Positions 35,659-43,660 of a DNA stretch of 64,000 nt are shown here, in pieces. The notes beneath the pieces are model-generated. The model was given only the letters and a program-made list of their open reading frames with translations. It was not told the origin of the DNA and made no database searches. Position 1 is the stretch's first letter. Every line of letters begins with the position of its first letter. The translations under genes were made by a program, and so were the position numbers. Source of the stretch: Streptomyces cellostaticus (GTDB lineage: Bacteria > Actinomycetota > Actinomycetes > Streptomycetales > Streptomycetaceae); NCBI RefSeq assembly GCF_001513965.1, contig NZ_KQ948024.1, positions 239,720 to 303,719 on the forward strand, in the 5' to 3' direction.

Positions 35659-38472
35659 TCACTTCTTGCGGCGCCGCCCGCCCTTCGCCTGCCGACGACG
35701 CTCGGCCCGCGTCAGCCCGTCCGACTCGGACCGCACAGCGTCCTCGTCCTCGAGGTCGCGCTCCAGGATGCCGCCCTCACCGTCGACGGTAGGCGCGGAG
35801 AAGTGCAGATCCCGCCGCTGCGGAACGTCCAGCCCCTTGGCCCGGATCTCCGGACGCGCGCCCGCCTGCGCCGGCACCGTGTCCTGGACGGCGCCCTCCG
35901 CCACCGGCTGCTCTTCCTCGACCGGGACCTCCTCGACCTGCTGCTCGACCTGGACCTCCAGGTTGAACAGGTAGCCGACGGACTCCTCCTTGATGCCCTC
36001 CATCATCGCGGTGAACATGTCGAAGCCCTCGCGCTGGTACTCGACCAGCGGGTCCTTCTGTGCCATCGCGCGCAGGCCGATGCCCTCCTGGAGATAGTCC
36101 ATCTCGTAGAGGTGCTCACGCCACTTGCGGTCGAGGACCGACAGCACGACCCGGCGCTCCAGCTCCCGCATGATCTCGGAGCCGAGCTGCCCCTCACGGG
36201 CCTCGTACTGCTCGAGGATGTCGTCCTTGATGGACTCGGAGATGAACTCGGCGGTCAGACCGGCCCGGTCACCGGCCGCCTCCTCCAGCTCCTCGATGAT
36301 GACCTTCACCGGGTAGAGCTGCTTGAAGGCACCCCACAGCCGGTCCAGGTCCCAGTCCTCGGGGAAGCCCTCGGCGGTCTCCGCGCCGACGTACGCGTCG
36401 ATCGTGTCGTCCATGAAGTGCTGTACCTGCTCGTGCAGGTCCTCGCCCTCCAGGACGCGGCGGCGCTCGCCGTAGATGACCTCGCGTTGCCGGTTGAGCA
36501 CCTCGTCGTACTTCAGAACGTTCTTACGGGTCTCGAAGTTCTGCTGCTCGACCTGCGACTGCGCGGACGCGATCGCGCGCGTGACCATCTTGTTCTCGAT
36601 CGGCACGTCGTCCGGAACGTTCGCCATCGACATCACGCGCTCGACCATCTGGGCCTTGAAGAGCCGCATCAGGTCGTCACCGAGGGAGAGGTAGAAGCGG
36701 GACTCGCCCGGGTCGCCCTGACGGCCGGAACGACCACGCAGCTGGTTGTCGATACGCCGCGACTCGTGCCGCTCGGTGCCCAGCACGTACAGCCCGCCGA
36801 GCTCCTCGACCTCGTCCTTCTCGGCCTTGACCGCCTGCTCGGCCCGCTCCAGGGCGGCGGGCAGGGCGTGCGCCCACTCCTCGATGTGCTCCTCGGGGTC
36901 GAGGCCGCGCTGGCGCAGCTCCGCCTCGGCGAGGTCCTCGGGGTTGCCGCCGAGCTTGATGTCCGTACCACGGCCGGCCATGTTGGTGGCCACCGTCACG
37001 GCGCCCTTGCGGCCGGCCTGGGCGACGATCGTCGCCTCGCGCTCGTGGTGCTTGGCGTTCAGCACCTCGTGCTGGATGCCGCGCTTGCTGAGCTGCTGGG
37101 ACAGGTACTCCGACTTCTCGACGGACGTCGTGCCGACGAGGATGGGCTGGCCCTTCTCGTGCTTCTCGGCGATGTCGTCGACGACCGCCTCGAACTTGGC
37201 CACCTCGGTGCGGTAGATGAGGTCCGACTGGTCCTTGCGGACCATCGGCTTGTTGGTCGGGATCGGGACCACGCCGAGCTTGTAGATCTGGTGGAACTCG
37301 GCGGCCTCGGTCATCGCCGTACCGGTCATGCCGGAGAGCTTCTTGTAGAGGCGGAAGAAGTTCTGCAGGGTGATCGTGGCGAGCGTCTGGTTCTCGTCCT
37401 TGATGTCCACCCCTTCCTTCGCCTCGATCGCCTGGTGCATGCCCTCGTTGTAGCGGCGGCCGGCGAGGATACGGCCGGTGTGCTCGTCGACGATCATGAC
37501 TTCGCCGTCGATGACGACGTAGTCCTTGTCCTTCTTGAAGAGCTCCTTGGCCTTGATGGCGTTGTTCAGGTAGCCCACGAGCGGGGTGTTCACCGACTCG
37601 TAGAGGTTGTCGATGCCCAGCCAGTCCTCGACCTTGCTGACACCGGACTCGTGGATGGCGACCGTGCGCTTCTTCTCGTCGACGTCGTAGTCGCCGGTCT
37701 CCTCGACGCCCTTGAGCGGGTTGCCGGCCTCGCCGCGCTTGAGGCGCGTGACCAGCTTGGAGAAGTCGCCGTACCACTTGGTGGCCTGGTCGGCCGGGCC
37801 GGAGATGATCAGCGGCGTACGGGCCTCGTCGACCAGGATGGAGTCGACCTCGTCGACGATGGCGAAGTTGTGGCCGCGCTGGACCAGCTCGTCCTTCGAC
37901 CACGCCATGTTGTCACGCAGGTAGTCGAAGCCGAACTCGTTGTTCGTGCCGTACGTGATGTCGCACTCGTACTGCTCGCGGCGCTGGGCCGGCGTCATGT
38001 TGGCCAGGATGCAGCCGACGCTCAGGCCCAGGAACTTGTGGACGCGGCCCATCATCTCGGAGTCGCGCTCGGCCAGATAGTCGTTGACCGTGATCAGGTG
38101 AACGCCGTCTCCGGAGAGGGCGTTCAGATACGCGGGCAGGGTGCCGACGAGGGTCTTGCCCTCACCGGTCTTCATCTCGGCGACATAGCCGAGGTGGAGG
38201 GCGGCGCCACCCATCAGCTGCACGTCGTAGTGCCGCTGGCCGAGGGCGCGCTTGGCGGCCTCGCGGACGGTGGCGAACGCCTCGGGGAGCAGGTCGTCCA
38301 GGCTCTCACCGTCGACGTACCGCTGCTTGTACTCATCGGTGAGGGCACGCAGCTCGGCGTCGGAGAGGTCGACGAAGTCCTCTTCGATGGAGTTGACCTG
38401 GTCCGCGATGCGGTGCAGCTTGCGCAGGATCTTGCCTTCGCCTGCACGCATGATCTTCGAGAGGACGGACAC
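35659..38472 (-). CDS. secA: Preprotein translocase ATPase SecA
   Basis: The motor of the Sec pathway, 937 residues. Walker A is MKTGEGKT (about residues 100-107), Walker B is VDEVDSILVDEARTPL, and the helicase-type motifs TNMAGRGTDIKLGG and GRSGRQGDPGESRFY are present. GTG 38472 is chosen because AAGGAG lies nine bases upstream and the N-terminus then fits the family; the longer open frame adds unrelated residues. The C-terminus ends in a Lys/Arg run (GGRRRKK) and lacks the zinc-binding Cys-rich tail found in E. coli SecA, as I recall for streptomycetes. Single-gene unit. Confidence 0.98.
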   Translation of the reverse strand: MSVLSKIMRAGEGKILRKLHRIADQVNSIEEDFVDLSDAELRALTDEYKQRYVDGESLDDLLPEAFATVREAAKRALGQRHYDVQLMGGAALHLGYVAEMKTGEGKTLVGTLPAYLNALSGDGVHLITVNDYLAERDSEMMGRVHKFLGLSVGCILANMTPAQRREQYECDITYGTNNEFGFDYLRDNMAWSKDELVQRGHNFAIVDEVDSILVDEARTPLIISGPADQATKWYGDFSKLVTRLKRGEAGNPLKGVEETGDYDVDEKKRTVAIHESGVSKVEDWLGIDNLYESVNTPLVGYLNNAIKAKELFKKDKDYVVIDGEVMIVDEHTGRILAGRRYNEGMHQAIEAKEGVDIKDENQTLATITLQNFFRLYKKLSGMTGTAMTEAAEFHQIYKLGVVPIPTNKPMVRKDQSDLIYRTEVAKFEAVVDDIAEKHEKGQPILVGTTSVEKSEYLSQQLSKRGIQHEVLNAKHHEREATIVAQAGRKGAVTVATNMAGRGTDIKLGGNPEDLAEAELRQRGLDPEEHIEEWAHALPAALERAEQAVKAEKDEVEELGGLYVLGTERHESRRIDNQLRGRSGRQGDPGESRFYLSLGDDLMRLFKAQMVERVMSMANVPDDVPIENKMVTRAIASAQSQVEQQNFETRKNVLKYDEVLNRQREVIYGERRRVLEGEDLHEQVQHFMDDTIDAYVGAETAEGFPEDWDLDRLWGAFKQLYPVKVIIEELEEAAGDRAGLTAEFISESIKDDILEQYEAREGQLGSEIMRELERRVVLSVLDRKWREHLYEMDYLQEGIGLRAMAQKDPLVEYQREGFDMFTAMMEGIKEESVGYLFNLEVQVEQQVEEVPVEEEQPVAEGAVQDTVPAQAGARPEIRAKGLDVPQRRDLHFSAPTVDGEGGILERDLEDEDAVRSESDGLTRAERRRQAKGGRRRKK

Positions 38473-38724
38473 GGGGGCTGGTCTCCTTGCCGGTCGGGCC
38501 TGGGACGGTCGGTTTTCCTTTGACGTACTGAGCAACGGCCATCGTATGCGAGGACCCGGCTGCGCCGGGAGGCCTGGCGGCCCGACGGCTGCTTCACCCA
38601 AGACAACGGACGGGCCTTGCGGATAGTGCCGCCCCGCGACAAGGAATTGCGCGAAATGTGATCACTCGCTCACACACCGCGAAAAGTACTGGCGTGGCGC
38701 TGGTCGCCCGCACAGAATCGGCCG

Positions 38725-39297
38725 ATGGAACCCGTCACGCTCCCCACCGACCGACTCCTGTTGCGCACCGTCGACCCGGACGACACCGAGGCGGTCTTCG
38801 CGGCCGCCCAGGACCCCGAGATACAGCGATGGCTCTCTGCGTTTCCCTCTCCTTATCTGCGGGAGCACGCCGAGGGCTTCATCGGGCAGATCGCGCCCGA
38901 CGGCTGGGCGAACGACTCGATGTACACCTTCGGCGTATTCCTCCCCGCAGGGGAGCTGGCGGGGATGCTCGGCATCACGATGCGCGCGCTGGGTGTCGGC
39001 GAGGTCGGCTTCTGGGCCGTCAAGGAGCACCGCGGCCGCGGCTACATCACCGAGGCCACCCTCGCCGCCTCCCACTGGGCCTTCACCGCACTGTCCGTCG
39101 ACCGTCTGGAGTGGCGGGCCGAGGTCGGCAACCATCCCTCGCGCGCGGTGGCGGAGCGGGCCGGTTTCACCGTCGAGGGCACGCTGCGCTCGGGCGTCAA
39201 CAACAAGGGGGTCCGCAGGGACTGCTGGGTGGGCTCCCTGCTCCCCTCGGACCTGGGCCTACCGTCGACGGCACCGTACCTGCCCGCGCGTACATGA
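38725..39297 (+). CDS. GNAT acetyltransferase, RimJ/RimL-like
   Basis: A 190-residue GCN5-type N-acetyltransferase. The N-terminal strand LPTDRLLLRTVDPDD is typical of the RimJ/RimL subgroup. The acetyl-CoA loop is KEHRGRGYITEA, and the C-terminal NHPSRAVAERAGFTVEG is the standard motif B. It could acetylate a protein N-terminus, an amino group of an antibiotic, or a small amine; sequence does not say. ATG 38725 has no strong ribosome-binding site. It is divergent from secA. Confidence 0.9.
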   Translation: MEPVTLPTDRLLLRTVDPDDTEAVFAAAQDPEIQRWLSAFPSPYLREHAEGFIGQIAPDGWANDSMYTFGVFLPAGELAGMLGITMRALGVGEVGFWAVKEHRGRGYITEATLAASHWAFTALSVDRLEWRAEVGNHPSRAVAERAGFTVEGTLRSGVNNKGVRRDCWVGSLLPSDLGLPSTAPYLPART

Positions 39298-39361
39298 ACC
39301 CTGCCGGGGCGAAAGCGCAGGTCAGCCCCCGTTGTCAGTGCGGCCCTCTATCGTCCGACGC

Positions 39362-40564
39362 ATGACGACCCTTCCGCGCCCCGCCGTCACCCTCACCGCG
39401 GACGACGCCCGCCGCATCACCCTGCGGGCCCAGGGATTCCTCGGCACGCCCGACCGGAGGGCCGGTGTTCGCGGGGTGCTCCGCCACCTCGGCGCGGTCC
39501 AGCTGGACACCATCTCGGTCCTCGCCCGCTCCCACGAACTGGTCCCGTACGCGCGCCTTGGCGCGGTCGGCCGCAAGACCGTCGAGGCCGCCTACTGGAA
39601 CCCTGCGTCCGTCGGCGTGTCTCCGGCACGCCCCCACGCCTTCGAGTACTGGTCGCATGCGGCCTGCATCCTGCCGGTCGAGGAGTGGCCCCACTTCGCC
39701 TTCCGCCGCCGTGCCTACCGCAACCGCCCGCACTGGAACCACCAGCTGCCCGACGGCGCCTACGACCAGGTCGTCAAGCAGCTGCGCGCGGAAGGCCCGC
39801 TGACGGCCACGGAGCTGGGCGGCGCGAAGAAGACCAACGACTGGTGGGACTGGTCCGGCACCAAGGTCGCCGTGGAGCGCGCCCTGATGTACGGCGAGGT
39901 GGTGTGTGTCGAGCGGCGCGGCTGGAAGCGGGTGTACGACCTGGCCGAGCGCGCGATCCCGGACGCGCTGCTGCACGACGAGCTGGACGACACCGAGTGC
40001 CTGCGCCGTCTGGTCCGGCTGGCCGGCGAGTCCCTGGGCGTGGGCACGCGCGCGGACATCGCCGACTACCACCGTCTCAAGGGCGAGCAGGTCGACACGG
40101 TGATCGCCGATTCGGGCCTGGTGCCGGTCGAGGTCGAGGGCTGGTCCAGGCCGGCCTGGGCGGACCCGGCGGCTCTCGCGGCCCCGCCGCGCGGCCGGCA
40201 CCGCACCACGCTGCTGTCCCCGTTCGACTCATTGATCTGGGAACGGGCCCGCACCGAGCGGATCTTCGGCTTCACCCACCGCCTGGAGGCCTACGTCCCC
40301 AAGCCCAAGCGGGTCTACGGCTACTTCGCGATGCCCGTGCTGGCGGGCGGCCGGCTGGTCGGCCGTGTCGACCCGGCCCGCGAGGGCCGCACGCTGGTGG
40401 CCAAGCAGGTCACCCTGGACGGCCCGAAGGCGGTCCCGGCGGTGGCACAGGCCCTGATCGAGGCGGCGGCCTGGGTGGACTGCACAGACGTCCGCGTGGA
40501 GCGCGTGGACGCCCCAGAACTCCGCAAGCCCCTCGCCGGGGAACTCGCCCGCGTCCTCGCCTAG
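39362..40564 (+). CDS. Winged-helix DNA glycosylase, YcaQ/AlkX-like (HTH_42 family)
   Basis: A 400-residue protein of the HTH_42 (YcaQ/AlkZ) family, DNA glycosylases that excise bulky alkylated bases and unhook interstrand crosslinks. The segment HLGAVQLDTISVLARSHEL near residue 43 holds a Q-Leu-D motif. As I recall, Q-hydrophobic-D marks the general-purpose YcaQ group and Q-hydrophobic-Q the toxin-specific AlkZ group. The following LSPFDSLIWERAR and VGRVDPAREGRTLV are typical of the family. ATG 39362 fits the family start. The stop is 11 bp from the convergent response-regulator gene. A housekeeping repair role is most likely. Confidence 0.85.
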   Translation: MTTLPRPAVTLTADDARRITLRAQGFLGTPDRRAGVRGVLRHLGAVQLDTISVLARSHELVPYARLGAVGRKTVEAAYWNPASVGVSPARPHAFEYWSHAACILPVEEWPHFAFRRRAYRNRPHWNHQLPDGAYDQVVKQLRAEGPLTATELGGAKKTNDWWDWSGTKVAVERALMYGEVVCVERRGWKRVYDLAERAIPDALLHDELDDTECLRRLVRLAGESLGVGTRADIADYHRLKGEQVDTVIADSGLVPVEVEGWSRPAWADPAALAAPPRGRHRTTLLSPFDSLIWERARTERIFGFTHRLEAYVPKPKRVYGYFAMPVLAGGRLVGRVDPAREGRTLVAKQVTLDGPKAVPAVAQALIEAAAWVDCTDVRVERVDAPELRKPLAGELARVLA

Positions 40565-40575
40565 GGCCTGTCCGG

Positions 40576-41322
40576 CTAGCGGATCTCGAGGATCTTCTCC
40601 CGCATCGCGTAGACCACCGCCTCCATCCTGGAGTGCAGCTGCAGCTTCTCCAGGATGTTGCGGACGTGGTTCTTCACGGTGTTCTCGGAGATGAACAACT
40701 CCTTGGCGATGTCCCGGTTGTTCATGCCCGTGGCGACGAGCTTGAGGACCTCCAGCTCGCGGTCGGTCAGCCGCGGCGCGGGCACCAGCCGGCGTTCGTC
40801 GGTGCGCTGGATCATCGACTTGAACTCGGTGAGGAGTTTGGACGCCATGGACGGGCTGATCTGCGACTGCCCGTCGGCCACCGCGCGAATGGCGGTGGCC
40901 ACCTCGTCCGTCGAGATCTCCTTGAGGAGATATCCGGTGGCGCCCGCCTTGATCGCGTCATAGAGGTCGGCCTCTTCGTCGCTGATCGTCAGCATGATGA
41001 TCTTGGCGCTGGGGGCGACCTCCTTGATGGAGGTGCAGGCCTCGATCCCGCCGCGCTTGGGCATCCGCACGTCCATCAGCACGATGTCGGGCAGCAGGTC
41101 CGCAGCCTTGTCGACAGCTTCGGCGCCGTCGCCCGCCTCGCCGACGACCTGGATGTCCTCCTCGGCCGCGAGCACGATCTCCAGACCACGGCGGAAGAGG
41201 GCGTGGTCGTCCACCACCAGGACTCTGATCGGCTCCTTGCGTGGAGAGCCCGCGTCCGGGCCCATGCCGATGACACCGTCGTCGGCGTCTGCGTCTCGCA
41301 TCGGTCCGAAGGTGTCCGCCAT
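40576..41322 (-). CDS. NarL/FixJ-type response regulator (orphan)
   Basis: A 248-residue two-component regulator. The receiver domain (about residues 32-150) has the acidic pocket VVDDH, the phosphorylated Asp84 in VLMDVRMP, and the lysine in GYLLKEIS. The C-terminal LuxR-type helix-turn-helix is LTDRELEVLKLVATGMNNRD followed by KELFISENTVKNHVRNIL. About 30 extra residues precede the receiver. ATG 41322 follows a strong GGGGGAGGA. No histidine kinase lies next to it; from memory this matches the orphan regulator upstream of hpf in S. coelicolor (SCO3008). Signal and targets are unknown. Confidence 0.93.
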   Translation of the reverse strand: MADTFGPMRDADADDGVIGMGPDAGSPRKEPIRVLVVDDHALFRRGLEIVLAAEEDIQVVGEAGDGAEAVDKAADLLPDIVLMDVRMPKRGGIEACTSIKEVAPSAKIIMLTISDEEADLYDAIKAGATGYLLKEISTDEVATAIRAVADGQSQISPSMASKLLTEFKSMIQRTDERRLVPAPRLTDRELEVLKLVATGMNNRDIAKELFISENTVKNHVRNILEKLQLHSRMEAVVYAMREKILEIR

Positions 41323-41466
41323 CGTTCCTCCCCCTGAAGGCTGTGGCCTGCTGTCCTGTGCCATCGCCAACCCAAGGCAACGACCCACCGGTTGGGCCGG
41401 TGCGGCCATGATTTCATGCCCGGACGTCACCGAGGTGTCGTCCGGGGCGCGAAGTGGTCGCACACA

Positions 41467-41504
41467 GGTGCCCCTGGGGGCGCACACGCGCTTCCAGGGG
41501 CACC
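41467..41504 (-). terminator. Hairpin terminator downstream of hpf
   Basis: A perfect 11-bp stem, GGTGCCCCTGG with CCAGGGGCACC, around a 16-base loop, 23 bp past the hpf stop and upstream of the response-regulator gene. Confidence 0.8.
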
Positions 41505-41526
41505 GGCTCAGCTCCGGCCGGGTGGG

Positions 41527-42219
41527 TCAGCCACCCAGCGTGCCCCCTGCCGCCGGGGGCTGCGCCTCAGCGACCATCGGGTCCGTGCTGAGGTGGATGA
41601 CGCCGTAGTCGTAGGCGTGCCGCCGGTAGACGACACTCGGTTCCTTGGTCTCGGAGTCGACGAACAAGTAGAAGTCGTGGCCGACCAGCTCCATCTCGTA
41701 GAGCGCCTGGTCGAGGCTCATCGGGGAGGCGACGTGCGTCTTCTCGCGGACGATCAGGGGACCTTCGCCCTTGATCTCCAGCGAGCCGATCTTCTTGGTC
41801 GGCACTCCGTCCGTCTCTTCATCGTGGACGGGAAGGCCGTTGCCGTTGAGCGTCGCCGCGCCCGGGACGTGGTCGGGAACCTCGGCGGCCGAAATCCGGC
41901 GTGCGCCGCGGCGCGAGAAACGCTTGTCGTGCTGCTTGCGCAGCCGGGCGTCCAGCTTCTCCGCCGCCAGGTCGAGTGCCGCGTACGGATCGCTGGCCGC
42001 TGCCTCCGCCCGGATCACCGGACCGCGGGAGCGGAGCGTGATCTCCACTCGGTCACAGCGGTCGGCCTGACGGGGGTTGGGCTCCTTGGACACCTCGACG
42101 TCGAGGCTGATCACCTTGCCGTCGAGCTTCTGGATCTTCTCCAGCTTCAGCTTCTCGGCCACGTGCTTGCGGAACCGCTCGGGCACCTCGGTCTTGCGGC
42201 CCTTGACGACGATGTCCAC
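41527..42219 (-). CDS. hpf: Ribosome hibernation promoting factor, long form
   Basis: About 230 residues, the long HPF type that dimerises ribosomes into inactive 100S particles. The N-terminal S30AE domain starts VDIVVKGRKTEVPERFRKHV and contains DRVEITLRSRGPVIRAEAAA. The basic linker RKQHDKRFSRRGARR leads to the C-terminal dimerisation domain ending YRRHAYDYGVIHLSTDP. GTG 42219 has GGAG six bases upstream and matches the family start; ATG 42252 is the alternative. It follows comFC on the same strand after 314 bp, so it probably has its own promoter, fitting its stress and stationary-phase role. Confidence 0.95.
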   Translation of the reverse strand: MDIVVKGRKTEVPERFRKHVAEKLKLEKIQKLDGKVISLDVEVSKEPNPRQADRCDRVEITLRSRGPVIRAEAAASDPYAALDLAAEKLDARLRKQHDKRFSRRGARRISAAEVPDHVPGAATLNGNGLPVHDEETDGVPTKKIGSLEIKGEGPLIVREKTHVASPMSLDQALYEMELVGHDFYLFVDSETKEPSVVYRRHAYDYGVIHLSTDPMVAEAQPPAAGGTLGG

Positions 42220-42533
42220 GCAGAACTCCGTTCCCGGATCGCTCCACTCCATCGGCGGAGCATCTCCCTTTTGCACCAGGCTCCGGTGAGCGCCGGAACC
42301 TCGGACTCGGTGACTTCCACCTCCTCCTCCCCCATGGGCGAGATCTCCACCCCAGTGGTGCGGGTGATTGCGGATAACCCGCGACACGGCATTCGGATAT
42401 GAGAGGTGTGGCCTGCGCCTTTCCTCACAACCGAACATATCTCGCCCGGACGGATGTCGTCACCCTCTACCGTCGCGTACCTCCGTTCAGGCGAATTGAC
42501 CCTCTCACTACCTGCAACGATGCAGGTTCGCCC
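42220..42533. other. 314-bp intergenic region between comFC and hpf
   Basis: A small hairpin, ACCTGCA-ACGA-TGCAGGT (42510-42527), lies just past the comFC stop and may end that transcript. The rest is less GC-rich than its neighbours and should contain the hpf promoter. I see no convincing -35/-10 pair and no short gene. Confidence 0.5.
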
Positions 42534-43403
42534 TCAGTTCCTGTTTATTTCGAAAGAATCCCGAGGACCGGCGACCACGGCGGCATGAAGCGCCTCTCCG
42601 GCGGCATTCGGTGCCACGTTTTCCGGTGCACCATGCACCCACTTCCCGCTCTCCTCCCGTGGTCCGATCCGTCGTTCCCCCCTTCCTTCCCGAGTTGCGG
42701 CGCCGTACACAGCCACTCCCCCATCGGAGTGCGATATGGCCGCTTCCCGCACGGCCCGCGCCGCCTCCGCGAGGCTCGCCCCCGTCGTGATCAGGTCGTC
42801 GACGAGGACGACACGGCCCTCGGTGAGCAGCCGCGCCCCGCCCGCCGTCACCTCCAGTGCGCCCGCGAGGTTCTCCAGGCGCCGCCGCGCGTCGAGCCCC
42901 GACTGGTCCGCCACGGCCCGCCCCTGGCGCAGCACGGCCACCACCCGGGCCGGTGTCCCGGTGCGCCGCAGCTCCCCGGCCGCCGCGAGCGCCATCCGCC
43001 GCACCGGATCATGCCCGCGCGCCCGCACCGCCCACCGGGCCGAGGGCACGGGGACCAGCAGCACGGTCCCGGACGCTCCTGGCCCCGCCTGCCTGCCACC
43101 GGGCCCAGCCGGCCTCAGACCCGCGCGGACCGCCCCCGCCAGGGCCGCGCCCAGGGCTCCCGTGAGCGCCAGGGCGCCCCGCTCCTTGTGGGCGAGGAGG
43201 AGCTCCCGTACCTGCAGCGCGTAGGCAGCCGCCGCGTGCACCACCGGCAGCCCCGGCGGCTCCGGGACCGGCTGCACCCGGCGCGGCACGGCTCCGCCCA
43301 GGGCGCCGCGGCACCGCGGGCAGAGCACCGTACGAGGTGCCCCACAGCCTGCGCACTCGGCCGGAAGCACCAGCTCGGTGAGGTCCTGCCACCACCCCCG
43401 CAT
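42534..43403 (-). CDS. comFC: ComF-family phosphoribosyltransferase-like protein
   Basis: A 289-residue ComFC-type protein. The N-terminal zinc site is CAGCGAPRTVLCPRC. The phosphoribosyltransferase domain has the PRPP-binding signature VVLVDDLITTGASL and the usual LVPVPSARWAVRARGHDPVR. In naturally competent bacteria the family acts in uptake of single-stranded DNA; its job in Streptomyces is unclear. ATG 43403 (MRGWWQDLTELVLPAECAGC) gives the standard N-terminus though no ribosome-binding site is obvious. It lies between lpqB and hpf, an order I remember from other actinobacteria. Confidence 0.9.
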   Translation of the reverse strand: MRGWWQDLTELVLPAECAGCGAPRTVLCPRCRGALGGAVPRRVQPVPEPPGLPVVHAAAAYALQVRELLLAHKERGALALTGALGAALAGAVRAGLRPAGPGGRQAGPGASGTVLLVPVPSARWAVRARGHDPVRRMALAAAGELRRTGTPARVVAVLRQGRAVADQSGLDARRRLENLAGALEVTAGGARLLTEGRVVLVDDLITTGASLAEAARAVREAAISHSDGGVAVYGAATREGRGERRIGPREESGKWVHGAPENVAPNAAGEALHAAVVAGPRDSFEINRN

Positions 43404-43571
43404 GCACACCACTGTGCCAAGGCCCGGGACACCCGGCCACCTCTGTGGAAAACGCCCTGTGGACAGCCGGGAGCGACGCTCACCGCTCACCACTCCCAGG
43501 AGTGACAGCCGTAGGAAAACCCCACCCGGGACGGGCAGCTCGGGCCCGGGCCGCCGTTCCCGGCTCTTCCT

Positions 43572-43660
43572 CAGTCCGGACAGGCCGACGCAACCGTGTC
43601 CAGTCCGGCCAGGCCGAGGCAGCCGTATCCTCAGCCCGGATAGACCGGCGCCGTCCCGTC
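43572..43660 (-). repeat. Tandem 29-bp repeats at the lpqB 3' end
   Basis: Units starting CAGTCCGGACAGGCCGACGC (43572) and CAGTCCGGCCAGGCCGAGGC (43601) are adjacent 29-bp copies. A third, diverged copy, CAGCCCGGATAGACCGGCGC (43632), is the real end of lpqB, including its stop codon. The two extra copies look like duplications of the lpqB 3' end. Confidence 0.75.

Noticed and set aside
35488..38523. A 1011-codon plus-strand open frame opposite secA
   Set aside because: Antisense shadow of a clearly coding gene; no domain or start site.
42399..43505. Long plus-strand frame across comFC
   Set aside because: Low-complexity Arg/Pro/His translation antisense to a gene with a clear zinc site and PRPP motif.
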